This document shows positions 36,525-46,925 of a DNA stretch of 64,000 nucleotides, one piece after another (the stretch's first letter is position 1; each line of letters starts with the position of its first letter). A program made the translations under genes and the position numbers. Location of the stretch: assembly GCF_000739735.1 (NCBI RefSeq), contig NZ_BBJF01000002.1, forward strand, positions 1 through 64,000. The letters run 5' to 3'. The DNA comes from Paraburkholderia ginsengisoli NBRC 100965 (GTDB lineage: Bacteria; Pseudomonadota; Gammaproteobacteria; Burkholderiales; Burkholderiaceae). The notes under the pieces are model-generated. The model was not told the DNA's origin and searched no databases. It saw only the letters and a list, made by a program, of their open reading frames with translations.

Positions 36525-38819
36525 ATGTCGAATCCCGTCAATAGCAAACTCCGCGAAGCCGCACTCGATTACCACGAGTTCCCGACCCCTGGGAAGATCG
36601 CGATCGCCCCGACCAAGCAGATGATCAACCAGCGCGACCTCGCGCTGGCGTATTCGCCGGGCGTCGCGTTCGCGTGCGAAGAGATCGTCGAAAACCCGCT
36701 GAACGCGGCGCGCTTCACCGCCCGCAGCAACCTGGTCGGCGTCGTCACGAACGGCACCGCGGTGCTGGGGCTGGGCAACATCGGGCCGCTCGCGTCGAAG
36801 CCAGTCATGGAAGGCAAGGCCGTCCTGTTCAAGAAGTTCGCCGGTATCGACGTGTTCGATATCGAGCTGAACGAAACCGATCCGCACAAGCTGGTCGACG
36901 TGATCGCCGCGCTGGAGCCGACTTTCGGCGGCATCAACCTGGAAGACATCAAGGCGCCGGACTGCTTCATCGTCGAGCGTGAATGCCGCAAGCGCATGAA
37001 GATTCCGGTTTTCCACGACGACCAGCACGGCACGGCAATCGTCGTCGCGGCGGCGATCACCAATGGTTTGAAGGTGGTCGGCAAGGACATCAAGAACGTC
37101 AAGCTGGTGTCGTCCGGCGCGGGCGCGGCTGCGCTGGCCTGTCTGGATCTGCTGGTCGATATCGGCCTGCCGCTCGAAAACATCACCGTTACCGATCTGG
37201 CCGGCGTGGTCTACAAGGGCCGCGTCGAACTGATGGACCCGGACAAGGAGCGCTTCGCGCGTGAAACCGACGCCCGCACGCTCGCCGAAGCAATTGGCGG
37301 TGCGGACGTTTTCCTGGGTCTGTCGGCCGGCGGCGTGCTCAAGCAGGACATGGTCAAGCAGATGGCCGAGAAGCCGCTGATCCTCGCGCTGGCCAATCCG
37401 ACGCCGGAAATCCTGCCGGAACTGGCGCTGGAAGTGCGCCCGGACGCCGTGCTGTGCACGGGCCGCACCGACTACCCGAACCAGGTGAACAACGTGCTGG
37501 TGTTCCCGTTCCTGTTCCGCGGCGCGCTGGATGCGGGCGCGACGACGGTGACGCGGGAAATGGAAATCGCCGCGGTCAACGCGATCGCCGAACTGGCGCG
37601 CCAGGAGCAGAGCGACATCGTCGCAACGGCGTACGGGATTCAGGACCTGTCGTTCGGGCCGGAATATCTGATTCCGAAGCCGTTCGATCCGCGTCTGATC
37701 GTCAAGGTCGCGCCGGCGGTGGCGAAGGCGGCGATGGATTCAGGCGTCGCCGAGCGTCCGATCGAGGACATGGAAGCGTACGAACAGCATCTGCAGCAGT
37801 TCGTGTATCACAGCGGCACGACCATGAAGCCGATTTTCCAACTCGCGCGTGGTGTCGAGCCGGAGAAAAAGCGCATCGTGTTCGCGGAAGGCGAAGAAGA
37901 GCGCGTGCTGCGCGCGATGCAGATCATCGTCGACGAAAAGCTGGCCAAGCCGATTCTGATCGGCCGCCCGGCTGTGATCGAGCAGCGCATTGCGCGCTAC
38001 GGTCTGCGGCTGGTCGCGGGGCAGGACTACACGGTCGTCAACACCGATCATGACGAGCGTTACCGCGATTTCTGGCAGGAGTATCACAAGATGATGTCCC
38101 GCAAGGGCATCACGCCGCAGATGGCGAAGCTCGAAATGCGCCGCCGCACCACGCTGATCGGCGCGATGCTGGTGAAGAAGGGCGAAGCGGACGGGATGAT
38201 CTGCGGCACGGTCAGCACGACGCATCGCCATCTGCACTTCATCGATCAGGTGATCGGCAAGAAGGAAGGCCGCAAGGTCTACGCGGCGATGAACGGGCTG
38301 GTGTTGCCGAATCGCCAGATCTTCCTGGTCGACACGCACGTGAACGTCGACCCGACGCCGGAACAGCTGGCCGAGATCACGATCATGGCGGCCGAGGAAG
38401 TGCGCCGCTTCGGTATCGAGCCGAAGGTCGCGCTGGTGTCGCATTCGAACTTCGGTTCGAGCAACGCGCCGACCGCGCAGAAGATGCGCGACACGCTGGA
38501 GATCCTGCGCGAACGCGCGCCGGACCTGCAGGTGGACGGCGAGATGCACGGCGACGTCGCGCTCGACGCGAATCTGCGCCGCGAAGTGATGCCCGACTCG
38601 ACGCTCGAAGGCGACGCGAACCTGCTGGTGCTGCCGAACATCGACGCGGCCAACATCTCGTACAACCTGCTGAAGACGGCGGCGGGCAACAACATCGCGA
38701 TTGGCCCGATTCTGCTGGGCGCCGCGCAGCCGGTCCACGTGCTGACCGCTTCGGCGACGGTGCGCCGGATCGTCAACATGACGGCGCTGCTGGTGGCGGA
38801 TGTAATCGCCGCTCGCTGA
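36525..38819 (+). CDS. maeB: NADP-dependent malic enzyme (with phosphotransacetylase-like domain)
   Basis: MaeB oxidatively decarboxylates malate to pyruvate, making NADPH. The 764 residues contain an N-terminal malic enzyme half (LAYSPGVAFACEEI, KAPDCFIVERECRKR, FHDDQHGTAIV) and a C-terminal phosphotransacetylase-like half (from about residue 440, for example EGEEERVLRA), which in MaeB proteins acts as a regulatory domain. The start at ATG 36525 gives the typical MSNPVNSKLREAALDYHEFP; an upstream in-frame ATG at 36480 is possible but adds an unconserved 15 residues. Confidence 0.95.
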   Translation: MSNPVNSKLREAALDYHEFPTPGKIAIAPTKQMINQRDLALAYSPGVAFACEEIVENPLNAARFTARSNLVGVVTNGTAVLGLGNIGPLASKPVMEGKAVLFKKFAGIDVFDIELNETDPHKLVDVIAALEPTFGGINLEDIKAPDCFIVERECRKRMKIPVFHDDQHGTAIVVAAAITNGLKVVGKDIKNVKLVSSGAGAAALACLDLLVDIGLPLENITVTDLAGVVYKGRVELMDPDKERFARETDARTLAEAIGGADVFLGLSAGGVLKQDMVKQMAEKPLILALANPTPEILPELALEVRPDAVLCTGRTDYPNQVNNVLVFPFLFRGALDAGATTVTREMEIAAVNAIAELARQEQSDIVATAYGIQDLSFGPEYLIPKPFDPRLIVKVAPAVAKAAMDSGVAERPIEDMEAYEQHLQQFVYHSGTTMKPIFQLARGVEPEKKRIVFAEGEEERVLRAMQIIVDEKLAKPILIGRPAVIEQRIARYGLRLVAGQDYTVVNTDHDERYRDFWQEYHKMMSRKGITPQMAKLEMRRRTTLIGAMLVKKGEADGMICGTVSTTHRHLHFIDQVIGKKEGRKVYAAMNGLVLPNRQIFLVDTHVNVDPTPEQLAEITIMAAEEVRRFGIEPKVALVSHSNFGSSNAPTAQKMRDTLEILRERAPDLQVDGEMHGDVALDANLRREVMPDSTLEGDANLLVLPNIDAANISYNLLKTAAGNNIAIGPILLGAAQPVHVLTASATVRRIVNMTALLVADVIAAR

Positions 38820-38861
38820 TTCCCTGACCGGGGGCATGGCGCCGGCTGATCGCGCGCCATG

Positions 38862-38893
38862 CAAAAAAACGGCGTGCCCGCAATGGGCACGCC
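38862..38893 (-). terminator. Strong terminator, best T run on the minus strand
   Basis: The stem GGCGTGCCC/GGGCACGCC with a five-base loop occupies 38871-38893. On the plus strand only TTA follows, so it may end maeB weakly. On the minus strand G and seven T residues follow, a classical intrinsic terminator, although no minus-strand gene is known to its right. Confidence 0.7.
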
Positions 38894-39051
38894 TTAGGGC
38901 AAGCAGGGGATTGCCACCCAAAAACGGCAAAGGACACAATTCCACCTTCAAAAGACTGCCGGCCCGCAGCTCTCGCTACGGGGAATGCAAGCGCATCCAG
39001 GCAGTGTGCTGATTAGCCTGAGTTTCCCCTCCATTCGCGCAGTCAAGTTAA

Positions 39052-39073
39052 GTTTAGCCCGATCAAGCTAAAC
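39052..39073. promoter_or_regulatory. 7-bp dyad upstream of the RNase-barstar pair
   Basis: GTTTAGC and GCTAAAC form an inverted repeat with an eight-base spacer in an AT-rich patch, 160 bases before the RNase start. A TTGACA hexamer lies next to it on the minus strand. It may be an operator. Confidence 0.35.
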
Positions 39074-39232
39074 ATTCTGTCAAAAGTCGTCAAAGCCCCG
39101 GCTGCGGCCTTTTCCGCACGATCCGGCAGGCCAGGCCTAGCCGTCGAACGTTGATTCCAAAGGCCATTAGCGATACCCTTACGACTTTCATGGTCGTCAA
39201 ACTCGTGATCTAACAGCGGGGAACCCTGATAC

Positions 39233-39649
39233 ATGGCACGCAAGTGGCTGCGCATCAAAGGCGTGCTGACCGCTGCTGTTACGCTGTGCGTGTTAGCCGG
39301 CTCCGTACCGGGCGCCGTTGCACGCGACTACGCGGCACCCACCGATGCGACCGCACAAGGGCAGGGCACCGTCGCGCTGGCGCAGTTGCCGCGCGAAGCG
39401 GTCAATACATTGAACTTGATTGCTGCGGGCGGGCCTTACCCGTATGAGAAGGACGGGATCGTATTCGGCAATCGCGAACGGTTGCTGCCGGCCCATCGGC
39501 GCGGCTATTACCACGAATACACCGTTCCCACGCCTCGCGCGCGTAATCGCGGGGCGCGTCGCATCGTCTGCGGTGGTCCGCTACAGCGAACCGATAATTG
39601 TTACTACTCGGACGACCACTACACCAGTTTTAATCGTATTGTTGAATGA
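39233..39649 (+). CDS. Secreted guanyl-specific ribonuclease (barnase/RNase N1-T1 type)
   Basis: A protein of 138 residues with a signal peptide ending near Ala30 and a compact microbial ribonuclease domain. The expected catalytic residues are present: Glu95 in YHEYTV, Arg109-Arg110 in GARRIV and His129 in DDHYTSF. Cys113 and Cys123 may form a disulfide. Enzymes of this family cut RNA after G and are toxic inside the cell. A barstar-family inhibitor gene follows eight bases later, so they form an RNase-inhibitor pair. Confidence 0.9.
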   Translation: MARKWLRIKGVLTAAVTLCVLAGSVPGAVARDYAAPTDATAQGQGTVALAQLPREAVNTLNLIAAGGPYPYEKDGIVFGNRERLLPAHRRGYYHEYTVPTPRARNRGARRIVCGGPLQRTDNCYYSDDHYTSFNRIVE

Positions 39650-39656
39650 CATCGGG

Positions 39657-40226
39657 ATGAACGGCATGAGCGACAACGTCTACGCGCACGACACCGGAGT
39701 CGCGACGGATCTTTTCGCGGCCGGCGACGGCAATTTGTTCCAACGCGTCATGAAGATGCGCGCCGGCGATCAGGGCCGCGACAATCAGGGCGATGCAGGC
39801 ACTGTGGTTTCATCGAACGAGGAGCCCATGAGTCTTTTCAAGACCGTGCGACCGAACATCGTGCAGTCGATCCGCGCGTTCCGCGTGCAGGATCTCGCCG
39901 ACGAGGCCGGCCGGCTCGGTCAGCATTTTCTGTATGCGTATTGCGCCAATGCGGCGTCCAAACAGGAAGTGCTCGAGACCATCGCCACATCGTTTCTGTT
40001 TCCGAAGCATTTTGGCAAGAACTACGACGCGCTCTACGATTGCCTGACCGACCTCGTCCACAAGGCCGGCACGCAGCCGGGCTTCGTGATTGTGCTAGAG
40101 CAGTTGCCGGTTGCGCAGAAGTTCGACAAGGAAGGCCGTGAAACGCTGCTGGACGTGTTTCGCGAGGCGGCTGAGTTCTGGGCGGAGCGCAAGGTGGCGT
40201 TCCGGGTGTTTTACTCGTTTGCCTGA
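39657..40226 (+). CDS. Barstar-family ribonuclease inhibitor
   Basis: A protein of 189 residues whose C-terminal 100 residues match barstar: SIRAFRVQDLADEAGRLGQHFLYAYC, then FPKHFGKNYDALYDCLTDL, the acidic helix that plugs the RNase active site. The N-terminal 60 residues are unrelated to barstar. I choose ATG 39657; an internal ATG at 39829 with GAGGAG upstream would give the bare inhibitor and could be a second start. It lies just after the secreted RNase gene and should protect the cytoplasm from it. A terminator follows. Confidence 0.88.
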   Translation: MNGMSDNVYAHDTGVATDLFAAGDGNLFQRVMKMRAGDQGRDNQGDAGTVVSSNEEPMSLFKTVRPNIVQSIRAFRVQDLADEAGRLGQHFLYAYCANAASKQEVLETIATSFLFPKHFGKNYDALYDCLTDLVHKAGTQPGFVIVLEQLPVAQKFDKEGRETLLDVFREAAEFWAERKVAFRVFYSFA

Positions 40227-40283
40227 ATTTAGCCTGCATGGGCGCTGTCGGTCGCGGCCGGCGGTTGCAGTAAGAATAAAGAG

Positions 40284-40309
40284 AAAGGCCCGCCAATCGG
40301 CGGGCCTTT
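40284..40309 (+). terminator. Intrinsic terminator of the RNase-barstar pair
   Basis: The stem AAAGGCCCGCC/GGCGGGCCTTT with loop AATC is followed by GCTTTT. It may also act on the minus strand after rsmE, where the A run upstream becomes a T run. Confidence 0.85.
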
Positions 40310-40382
40310 GCTTTTGGTGCCTGGGTACGCGCAGCTCCGCACTCGTCCGCGTGCGCGGGAGAGCGAGCGGCGAGACGACCGC

Positions 40383-41123
40383 TTACCAGCCGCCCCAGCG
40401 AGCCGCCAACGCCGACAACACCGCAATGCCCGCGGTCTCGGTGCGCAGCACGCGCGGTCCGAGGCCGACGGCGGTGAATCCGTGGTCGGTGGCCGCCGCT
40501 TCTTCCGCGGCGGAAAAACCACCCTCCGGCCCGACCAACACGGTCACGCGGCCGGTCGGCGGAGTGCTGGGCAATGCTGAAAAGCTGATGCTGGCGCGTG
40601 GCGACAGCAGAATGCGCAGCTCACCTCCGCCGGGTTCGCGAGGCAGCGCGCCGAGCCATGTCGCGATTTCGCGGACCGGCATGACTTCTGGCAGGCGATT
40701 GCGCCCGCACTGTTCGCACGACGCGCGCACGATACCTTGCCAGTGCACATGTCGCCGCTGCGCACGCTCGCCAGCGAGACGCACGACGCTGCGCGTGGTG
40801 GTCAGCGGCACGAAGCACGACGCGCCGAGTTCGACCGCCTTTTCGATCAGCCAGTCCATCTTGTCGCCGCCGGCAATGCCTTGCGCGAGCGTGAGGTGGT
40901 ACGGGGCCTCGACTTCGATGGGCCGGAATTCGCGAATTTTCACCTGGGCGGAGCGGCGCTCGACCTCGACCAGTTCGGCGCTGTACTCGCCGCCTCCGCC
41001 GTTGAACAGGACGATCGAGTCGCCGGGCTGCAGGCGCAGCACGAGGATGTGGCGCACGACGTCATCGGGAAGCGGCATGACGTCGTCGGGATTCAGCGGC
41101 GTACCGACGAAGAAGCGGGGCAT
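40383..41123 (-). CDS. rsmE: 16S rRNA (uracil1498-N3)-methyltransferase
   Basis: RsmE methylates U1498 of 16S rRNA in the decoding region. The 246-residue SPOUT methyltransferase starts with MPRFFVGTPLNPDD and ends with the SAM-binding knot motifs VLVGPEGGFSAAEEAAA and GLGPRVLRTETAGIAVLSAL. I start at 41123, the family N-terminus; an ATG five codons upstream at 41138 is possible and no clear ribosome binding site favours either. It follows the VOC gene on the same strand. Confidence 0.95.
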   Translation of the reverse strand: MPRFFVGTPLNPDDVMPLPDDVVRHILVLRLQPGDSIVLFNGGGGEYSAELVEVERRSAQVKIREFRPIEVEAPYHLTLAQGIAGGDKMDWLIEKAVELGASCFVPLTTTRSVVRLAGERAQRRHVHWQGIVRASCEQCGRNRLPEVMPVREIATWLGALPREPGGGELRILLSPRASISFSALPSTPPTGRVTVLVGPEGGFSAAEEAAATDHGFTAVGLGPRVLRTETAGIAVLSALAARWGGW

Positions 41124-41142
41124 CAAAAAAATACTCATTAGC

Positions 41143-41556
41143 TCAGGAAAGGTGGCGAGCGAGCGCCCAGCGGTAGCCGTCGAGATCTTCGACCTGAGCG
41201 AACCGGTCGCCCCAGAATTGATCTTGCGGCTCGCTCAGCGATTTTGCGCCGGCCGCCAGCGCCCGCGTATAAACCGCGTCGACATCGTCGACATAGACAT
41301 AGAACGATTGCGGGGCGATCGCGCCCGCGCTTTTGGGTGTTTTCGCAGCCGAGCCGAACGCGCCTTCCGGTGCGAACATCACGATGAGCTGGCCTTGATA
41401 GGTCATCTCGACATGCATGACGACGCCGTCGTCCTGAACACTGTCGCGGACTTCGAAGCCGAACGCCGCGGAGAAGAACGCAGTCGTGGCACGCGCGTCG
41501 CGTACCGTCAGATAGGGGGTCAACCAGGGCACACCGGCTGGGCGGGAGGCGGTCAT
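41143..41556 (-). CDS. VOC-family (glyoxalase-like) protein
   Basis: A protein of 137 residues of the vicinal oxygen chelate superfamily, PhnB/YdcJ-like, with paired beta-alpha-beta units: PWLTPYLTVRDARATTAFFSAAFGFE in the first half and SFYVYVDDVDAVYTRALAAGA in the second. The ATG at 41556 has CGGAG seven bases upstream and starts at the domain, unlike a longer frame to 41649. The substrate is unknown; members include glyoxalases, dioxygenases and antibiotic-binding proteins. It ends four bases before a possible rsmE start. Confidence 0.82.
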   Translation of the reverse strand: MTASRPAGVPWLTPYLTVRDARATTAFFSAAFGFEVRDSVQDDGVVMHVEMTYQGQLIVMFAPEGAFGSAAKTPKSAGAIAPQSFYVYVDDVDAVYTRALAAGAKSLSEPQDQFWGDRFAQVEDLDGYRWALARHLS

Positions 41557-41669
41557 GGAGTTCTCCGGATCTTGATGGTGTGCGAAACGCAAGCTGCGGA
41601 TTGGGGCGGCGTTCGCGTACCGATGCTTCGATAGCGCGGTCCGACCCAACCGTGCATTGTGCCCACACG

Positions 41670-42542
41670 TTAGCTTGATGGCTTTAAGAATTGACTTAGT
41701 TTATCGCGCACGGAGCGGGATGCCGAGAATAGTCCGGCGTGCATCGCCGGATCGTAGTGCTTCAACGGCCCGATTCGACGCGCGACGAGGCGCTCGACCA
41801 GCGTGTCGGCGGCGAGCGAGGCGGGGTCGAGCGTGTCGCTCGCGCAGGCCATCATCCATAGCGAGCCGTAGAGCGGCACGAAGGTTTGCATCGTGCGCAC
41901 GACGCCGAAGGCGCCGCGCAGATCGTCGAGCAGGCCGGCAATGCGCCGCGCGTGGAAGTACGGCGAGCCGAGATGCAGCGAGAGCGCGGCGGGCGCGCGC
42001 ATCGTCCGCTTGAGCCGCGCGTAGAAGGCCGGCGTGTACAGACCCGCGGCGGGCGAATCCGGTGGCGTCAGGTCGAACACGACCAGGTCGAACTGCGCTG
42101 GCGCCGCGGCCGCAACGTAATGCGCGGCATCGCCGATCACCAGTTCGACGCGCGGATCGTCGAAAGCGCCGCCGTGCACGTCGGGCAAATGCTCGCGGGT
42201 CAGGCGGACCACCTCCGCATCCAGTTCCGCCACCACGATCCGCTCGATACCCGGATGCGCGAGCAACTGCCGCGCGGCACCGCCGTCGCCGCCGCCCAGT
42301 ACGAGCGCCGAGCGCGGCGACGGATGTGCGAGTGCCTGCGGATGCACCATGCATTCGTGATAGATGAACTCGTCGCCGGTGGAGGTCATCGGCCGGCCGT
42401 CGAGCGTGAAGAGCCGCCCGAGCTGGTGCGTGTCCCACACCTCGATGCGCTGATAAAGCGAATCGACGCGCGCGACGAGCCGCGCGTGCGGAAATCCGTA
42501 GACGGCGTCGGGAGTCGGATGGAACAGCAGCGGAGCGCTCAC
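41670..42542 (-). CDS. speE: Spermidine synthase-family aminopropyltransferase
   Basis: A protein of 290 residues of the polyamine aminopropyltransferase fold. It shows the tetramer-type N-terminal beta domain (YQRIEVWDTHQLGRLFTLDG), the binding-site segment DEFIYHECMVHPQ, the nucleotide motif ALVLGGGDGGAARQLLAH and the catalytic-type FDLTPPDSPAAGLYTPAFY. It would transfer an aminopropyl group from decarboxylated SAM to putrescine. I start at GTG 42542, with GGAG ten bases upstream; the longer frame to 42635 has an unconserved N-terminus. No speD lies in the window. Confidence 0.88.
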   Translation of the reverse strand: MSAPLLFHPTPDAVYGFPHARLVARVDSLYQRIEVWDTHQLGRLFTLDGRPMTSTGDEFIYHECMVHPQALAHPSPRSALVLGGGDGGAARQLLAHPGIERIVVAELDAEVVRLTREHLPDVHGGAFDDPRVELVIGDAAHYVAAAAPAQFDLVVFDLTPPDSPAAGLYTPAFYARLKRTMRAPAALSLHLGSPYFHARRIAGLLDDLRGAFGVVRTMQTFVPLYGSLWMMACASDTLDPASLAADTLVERLVARRIGPLKHYDPAMHAGLFSASRSVRDKLSQFLKPSS

Positions 42543-42819
42543 GGATGACAGGCTCCGGCGGGAGCGCAGTGGGTGGGGTTGTCCAATTGTAAAGGGCGAC
42601 GCGCGCCGCGCGTAGGCGTGTGCGGCGACACTCACAGCCAGGCGGCTTTCCGAGCCGGAGGCCGGGCAACGTTCTGTTAGAATGTCTCGCTTTCAGCCTT
42701 GTCCGTTTGCTCTGCCCGTTTCGCGCTCCTGGCGCCGCATCGTGCGCCGAAGCGAACTGGCATTCGAGCTCCCGGTCCTCAAGCGCGCACCGCTTTCTGA
42801 CTCTGTCTCCGGACTCGAC

Positions 42820-44841
<2,022 letters not shown>

Positions 44842-44851
44842 TTCAGCTCAA

Positions 44852-44886
44852 GCGTTGCCGCTTTGCGTGTGAACGCGCGGCAACGC
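44852..44886 (+). other. Two-tier hairpin between tkt and gapA
   Basis: A perfect 10-bp outer stem (GCGTTGCCGC at 44852-44861 with GCGGCAACGC at 44877-44886) encloses TTT and an inner GCGT/ACGC stem with loop GTGA. There is no T run. It begins 10 bases after the tkt stop, so it could stabilise the tkt message, be an RNase processing point, or attenuate readthrough into gapA. Confidence 0.6.
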
Positions 44887-44936
44887 AGCCAGTCAGACGA
44901 ACCAGGACGAATTTTTTAGCCATCAGGAGATAAATC

Positions 44937-45947
44937 ATGACGATTCGCGTCGCAATCAACGGCTACGGCCGGATCGGCCGCAATACCCTGCGCGCCTTCT
45001 ACGAAAACGGCAAGAAGCACGATATCGAAATCGTTGCCATCAACGATCTCGGCGATGCCAAGACCAACGCTCACCTGACGCAATACGACACCGCGCACGG
45101 CAAGTTCCCGGGCGAAGTGTCGGTGGATGGTGACTACCTGGTCGTCAACGGCGACAAGATCCGCGTGCTGGCCAACCGCAACCCGGCCGAACTGCCGTGG
45201 GGCGAACTGAACGTCGACGTCGTGATGGAATGCACGGGCTTTTTCACGACCAAGGAAAAGGCGAGCGCGCACATCAAAGGCGGCGCAAAGAAGGTCATCA
45301 TCTCGGCGCCGGGCGGCAAGGACGTCGACGCAACGATCGTCTACGGCGTGAACCACAACGTGCTGAAGGCATCGGACACGGTGATCTCGAACGCGTCGTG
45401 CACGACCAACTGCCTGGCACCGCTCGTCAAGCCGCTGAACGACAAGATCGGCCTTGTGAACGGCCTGATGACGACCATCCACGCGTACACGAACGACCAG
45501 GTTCTGACCGACGTGTACCACGAAGATCTGCGCCGCGCGCGCTCGGCTACGCACAGCCAGATCCCGACCAAGACCGGCGCTGCGTCGGCGGTCGGTCTGG
45601 TGCTGCCGGAACTGAACGGCAAGCTGGACGGCTACGCGATTCGCGTCCCGACGATCAACGTGTCGGTGGTCGACCTGTCCTTCATCGCCGCGCGCGATAC
45701 GACGGTCGAAGAAGTCAACGCGATCATGAAGGAAGCGTCGCAAGGCGCGCTGAAGGGCATCCTCGGCTACAACGATGCGCCGCTGGTGTCGATCGACTTC
45801 AACCACAACCCGGCTTCGTCGACGTTCGACGCGACGCTGACCAAGGTGTCGGGCCGTCTGGTGAAGGTGTCGAGCTGGTACGACAACGAGTGGGGCTTCT
45901 CGAACCGCATGCTGGACACGGCTGTGGCGCTCGCCAACGCAAAGTAA
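44937..45947 (+). CDS. gapA: Glyceraldehyde-3-phosphate dehydrogenase, type I
   Basis: GapA oxidises glyceraldehyde 3-phosphate to 1,3-bisphosphoglycerate with NAD. The 336-residue protein begins [20 protein letters not shown], the NAD-binding fold. The catalytic Cys155 lies in [13 protein letters not shown] and the catalytic His in the HAYTNDQ segment. AGGAG lies eight bases before the ATG. It follows tkt in the same direction, an arrangement often linked to pentose phosphate and carbon fixation gene sets, though no Calvin cycle genes are seen here. Confidence 0.97.
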   Translation: MTIRVAINGYGRIGRNTLRAFYENGKKHDIEIVAINDLGDAKTNAHLTQYDTAHGKFPGEVSVDGDYLVVNGDKIRVLANRNPAELPWGELNVDVVMECTGFFTTKEKASAHIKGGAKKVIISAPGGKDVDATIVYGVNHNVLKASDTVISNASCTTNCLAPLVKPLNDKIGLVNGLMTTIHAYTNDQVLTDVYHEDLRRARSATHSQIPTKTGAASAVGLVLPELNGKLDGYAIRVPTINVSVVDLSFIAARDTTVEEVNAIMKEASQGALKGILGYNDAPLVSIDFNHNPASSTFDATLTKVSGRLVKVSSWYDNEWGFSNRMLDTAVALANAK

Positions 45948-46026
45948 GTTATCGCGCCTCGTGCGCCCTGCGCTGTGCCCTGTGAAGCCGGCCTCGGGTC
46001 TGGCGGCAAGGCACCACGGCAAGGGC

Positions 46027-46056
46027 AAAAAAGCCGCTCCTCGGAGCGGCTTTTTT
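46027..46056. terminator. Bidirectional terminator between gapA and the FadR-type gene
   Basis: Six A residues, GCCGCTCC, a two-base loop, GGAGCGGC and six T residues form a symmetric terminator working for gapA on the plus strand and for the regulator gene on the minus strand, whose stop codon it touches. Confidence 0.92.
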
Positions 46057-46747
46057 ACATCTGCGGCGTCGGGAAATACACGCCGGCGCGCTGCGCGGCG
46101 TTCGAGATGTGGGTTTCGATGGCCTTGCCGGCAGCCGCGGAATCGCGCGCGGTCAGCGCATCCAGAATCGCGCGATGCTCGGTGTACGTGGACAGCACCA
46201 GTTCACGCCGATAAAACGGCATCCGCTGGCTTTCCTTCATGATGTCCGCGCTGCTCTGCAGGATCGATTCGATCGCCGCATTGCCGGCAATGCTTACCAT
46301 CCGCATATGGAACGCGTAGTCGAGGCGCGCAGCTTCGTCGAGTTCGTCGCAGGCAAGCGCGGTCTGCATCGCTGTGATGTTCTCCTCGAACCAGGCGAGG
46401 TCAGCGTCGCTCACGGCAAGCGCCGCCATCCGCGCGACAAAGCCTTCCAGCGCGAAGCGCATCTGATAGGTGTCCGGCAGCGACGATTGCTCGGAGAAGC
46501 GCCACGATTGCGCGGCGGTGGCCTGCGCGCTTTCCACATACACGCCCTTGCCGGGGCGGATCACCAGCAGACCGAGCGCTTCGAGCGTGGTGAGCGCCTC
46601 GCGCAGCGACGCGCGGCTGATCGACAGTTCTTCGGAAAGTTGACGCTGGGCCGGCAGCAGACTGCCCACCGGATAGTCGCCCGCTTCGATCCGTTCGCGG
46701 ATGGTCGCGATGGCGGCATCGGTGACGGTATGCGGAACGTTTTTCAT
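46055..46747 (-). CDS. FadR/GntR-family regulator divergent from dctA
   Basis: A transcription factor of 230 residues with an N-terminal GntR winged helix-turn-helix (ATIRERIEAGDYPVGSLLPAQ, SISRASLREALTTLEALGLLV) and a C-terminal all-helical FCD ligand domain with metal-binding-type Asp/His residues (DYAFHMRMVSIAGN, TEHRAIL). It is transcribed away from dctA, and GntR-type operators (GGT-C-GACC dyads) lie at both its own start and the dctA promoter. Autorepression and control of C4-dicarboxylate uptake are therefore likely; the effector is probably an organic acid. Confidence 0.9.
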   Translation of the reverse strand: MKNVPHTVTDAAIATIRERIEAGDYPVGSLLPAQRQLSEELSISRASLREALTTLEALGLLVIRPGKGVYVESAQATAAQSWRFSEQSSLPDTYQMRFALEGFVARMAALAVSDADLAWFEENITAMQTALACDELDEAARLDYAFHMRMVSIAGNAAIESILQSSADIMKESQRMPFYRRELVLSTYTEHRAILDALTARDSAAAGKAIETHISNAAQRAGVYFPTPQM

Positions 46748-46766
46748 CGTGGCTCACTGGGTGACG

Positions 46767-46777
46767 CGGTCTGACCA
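46767..46777. promoter_or_regulatory. FadR-type operator near the regulator start
   Basis: CGGTCTGACCA fits the GntR/FadR consensus TNGTnnnACNA except at the first base; GGTC and GACC are mirrored about one base. It lies 20 bases upstream of the regulator ATG. A second half-site, GGTCTGA, occurs at 46790-46796. Confidence 0.55.
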
Positions 46778-46883
46778 GCATTGTAATACGCGGTCTGAAC
46801 GCGTGCGCCGTCGCGCGGCCGGCCTGTGCGATCCGACCCGGAATGGCTGTAAAAACAACGGGTAAACACTGTTTTATGAATCC

Positions 46884-46912
46884 TTGACGCCAGTATATCG
46901 ACTTCCTACTAT
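46884..46912 (+). promoter_or_regulatory. Sigma-70 promoter of dctA
   Basis: TTGACG (46884-46889) and TACTAT (46907-46912) are separated by exactly 17 bases. The start of transcription would be near 46919, about 56 bases before the dctA GTG. Confidence 0.65.
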
Positions 46913-46925
46913 TAGCCATAACAGT

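Larger units (their letters stand above)
38820..39232. other. 413-base region without a protein gene; possible small RNA
   Basis: No supported protein is seen; a 71-codon minus frame at 39043-39258 lacks a family or ribosome binding site. The segment holds a strong hairpin at 38871-38893 and a foldable stretch at 38898-39005. The folds are GGCAA/TTGCC at 38898-38915, then ACTGCC/GGCAGT closing 38955-39005 around the small stems CCCG/CGGG and ATGC/GCAT. There is also a 7-bp dyad at 39052-39073. It could encode a minus-strand RNA ending at the terminator or be a long 3' leader/5' leader region. Confidence 0.35.

Noticed and set aside
38862..39060. 6S RNA as the identity of the candidate small RNA
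   Set aside because: The size and terminator would fit, but I cannot trace the long, centrally bulged helix that defines 6S RNA, and the gene context (maeB) is not the usual one.
39043..39258. 71-codon minus-strand frame in the maeB-RNase gap
   Set aside because: No ribosome binding site, no family, and it runs into the RNase coding region on the other strand.
46884..46912. Sigma-54 promoter for dctA
   Set aside because: No TGGC-N7-TTGC type -24/-12 element is present; a sigma-70 promoter with 17-base spacing fits instead.
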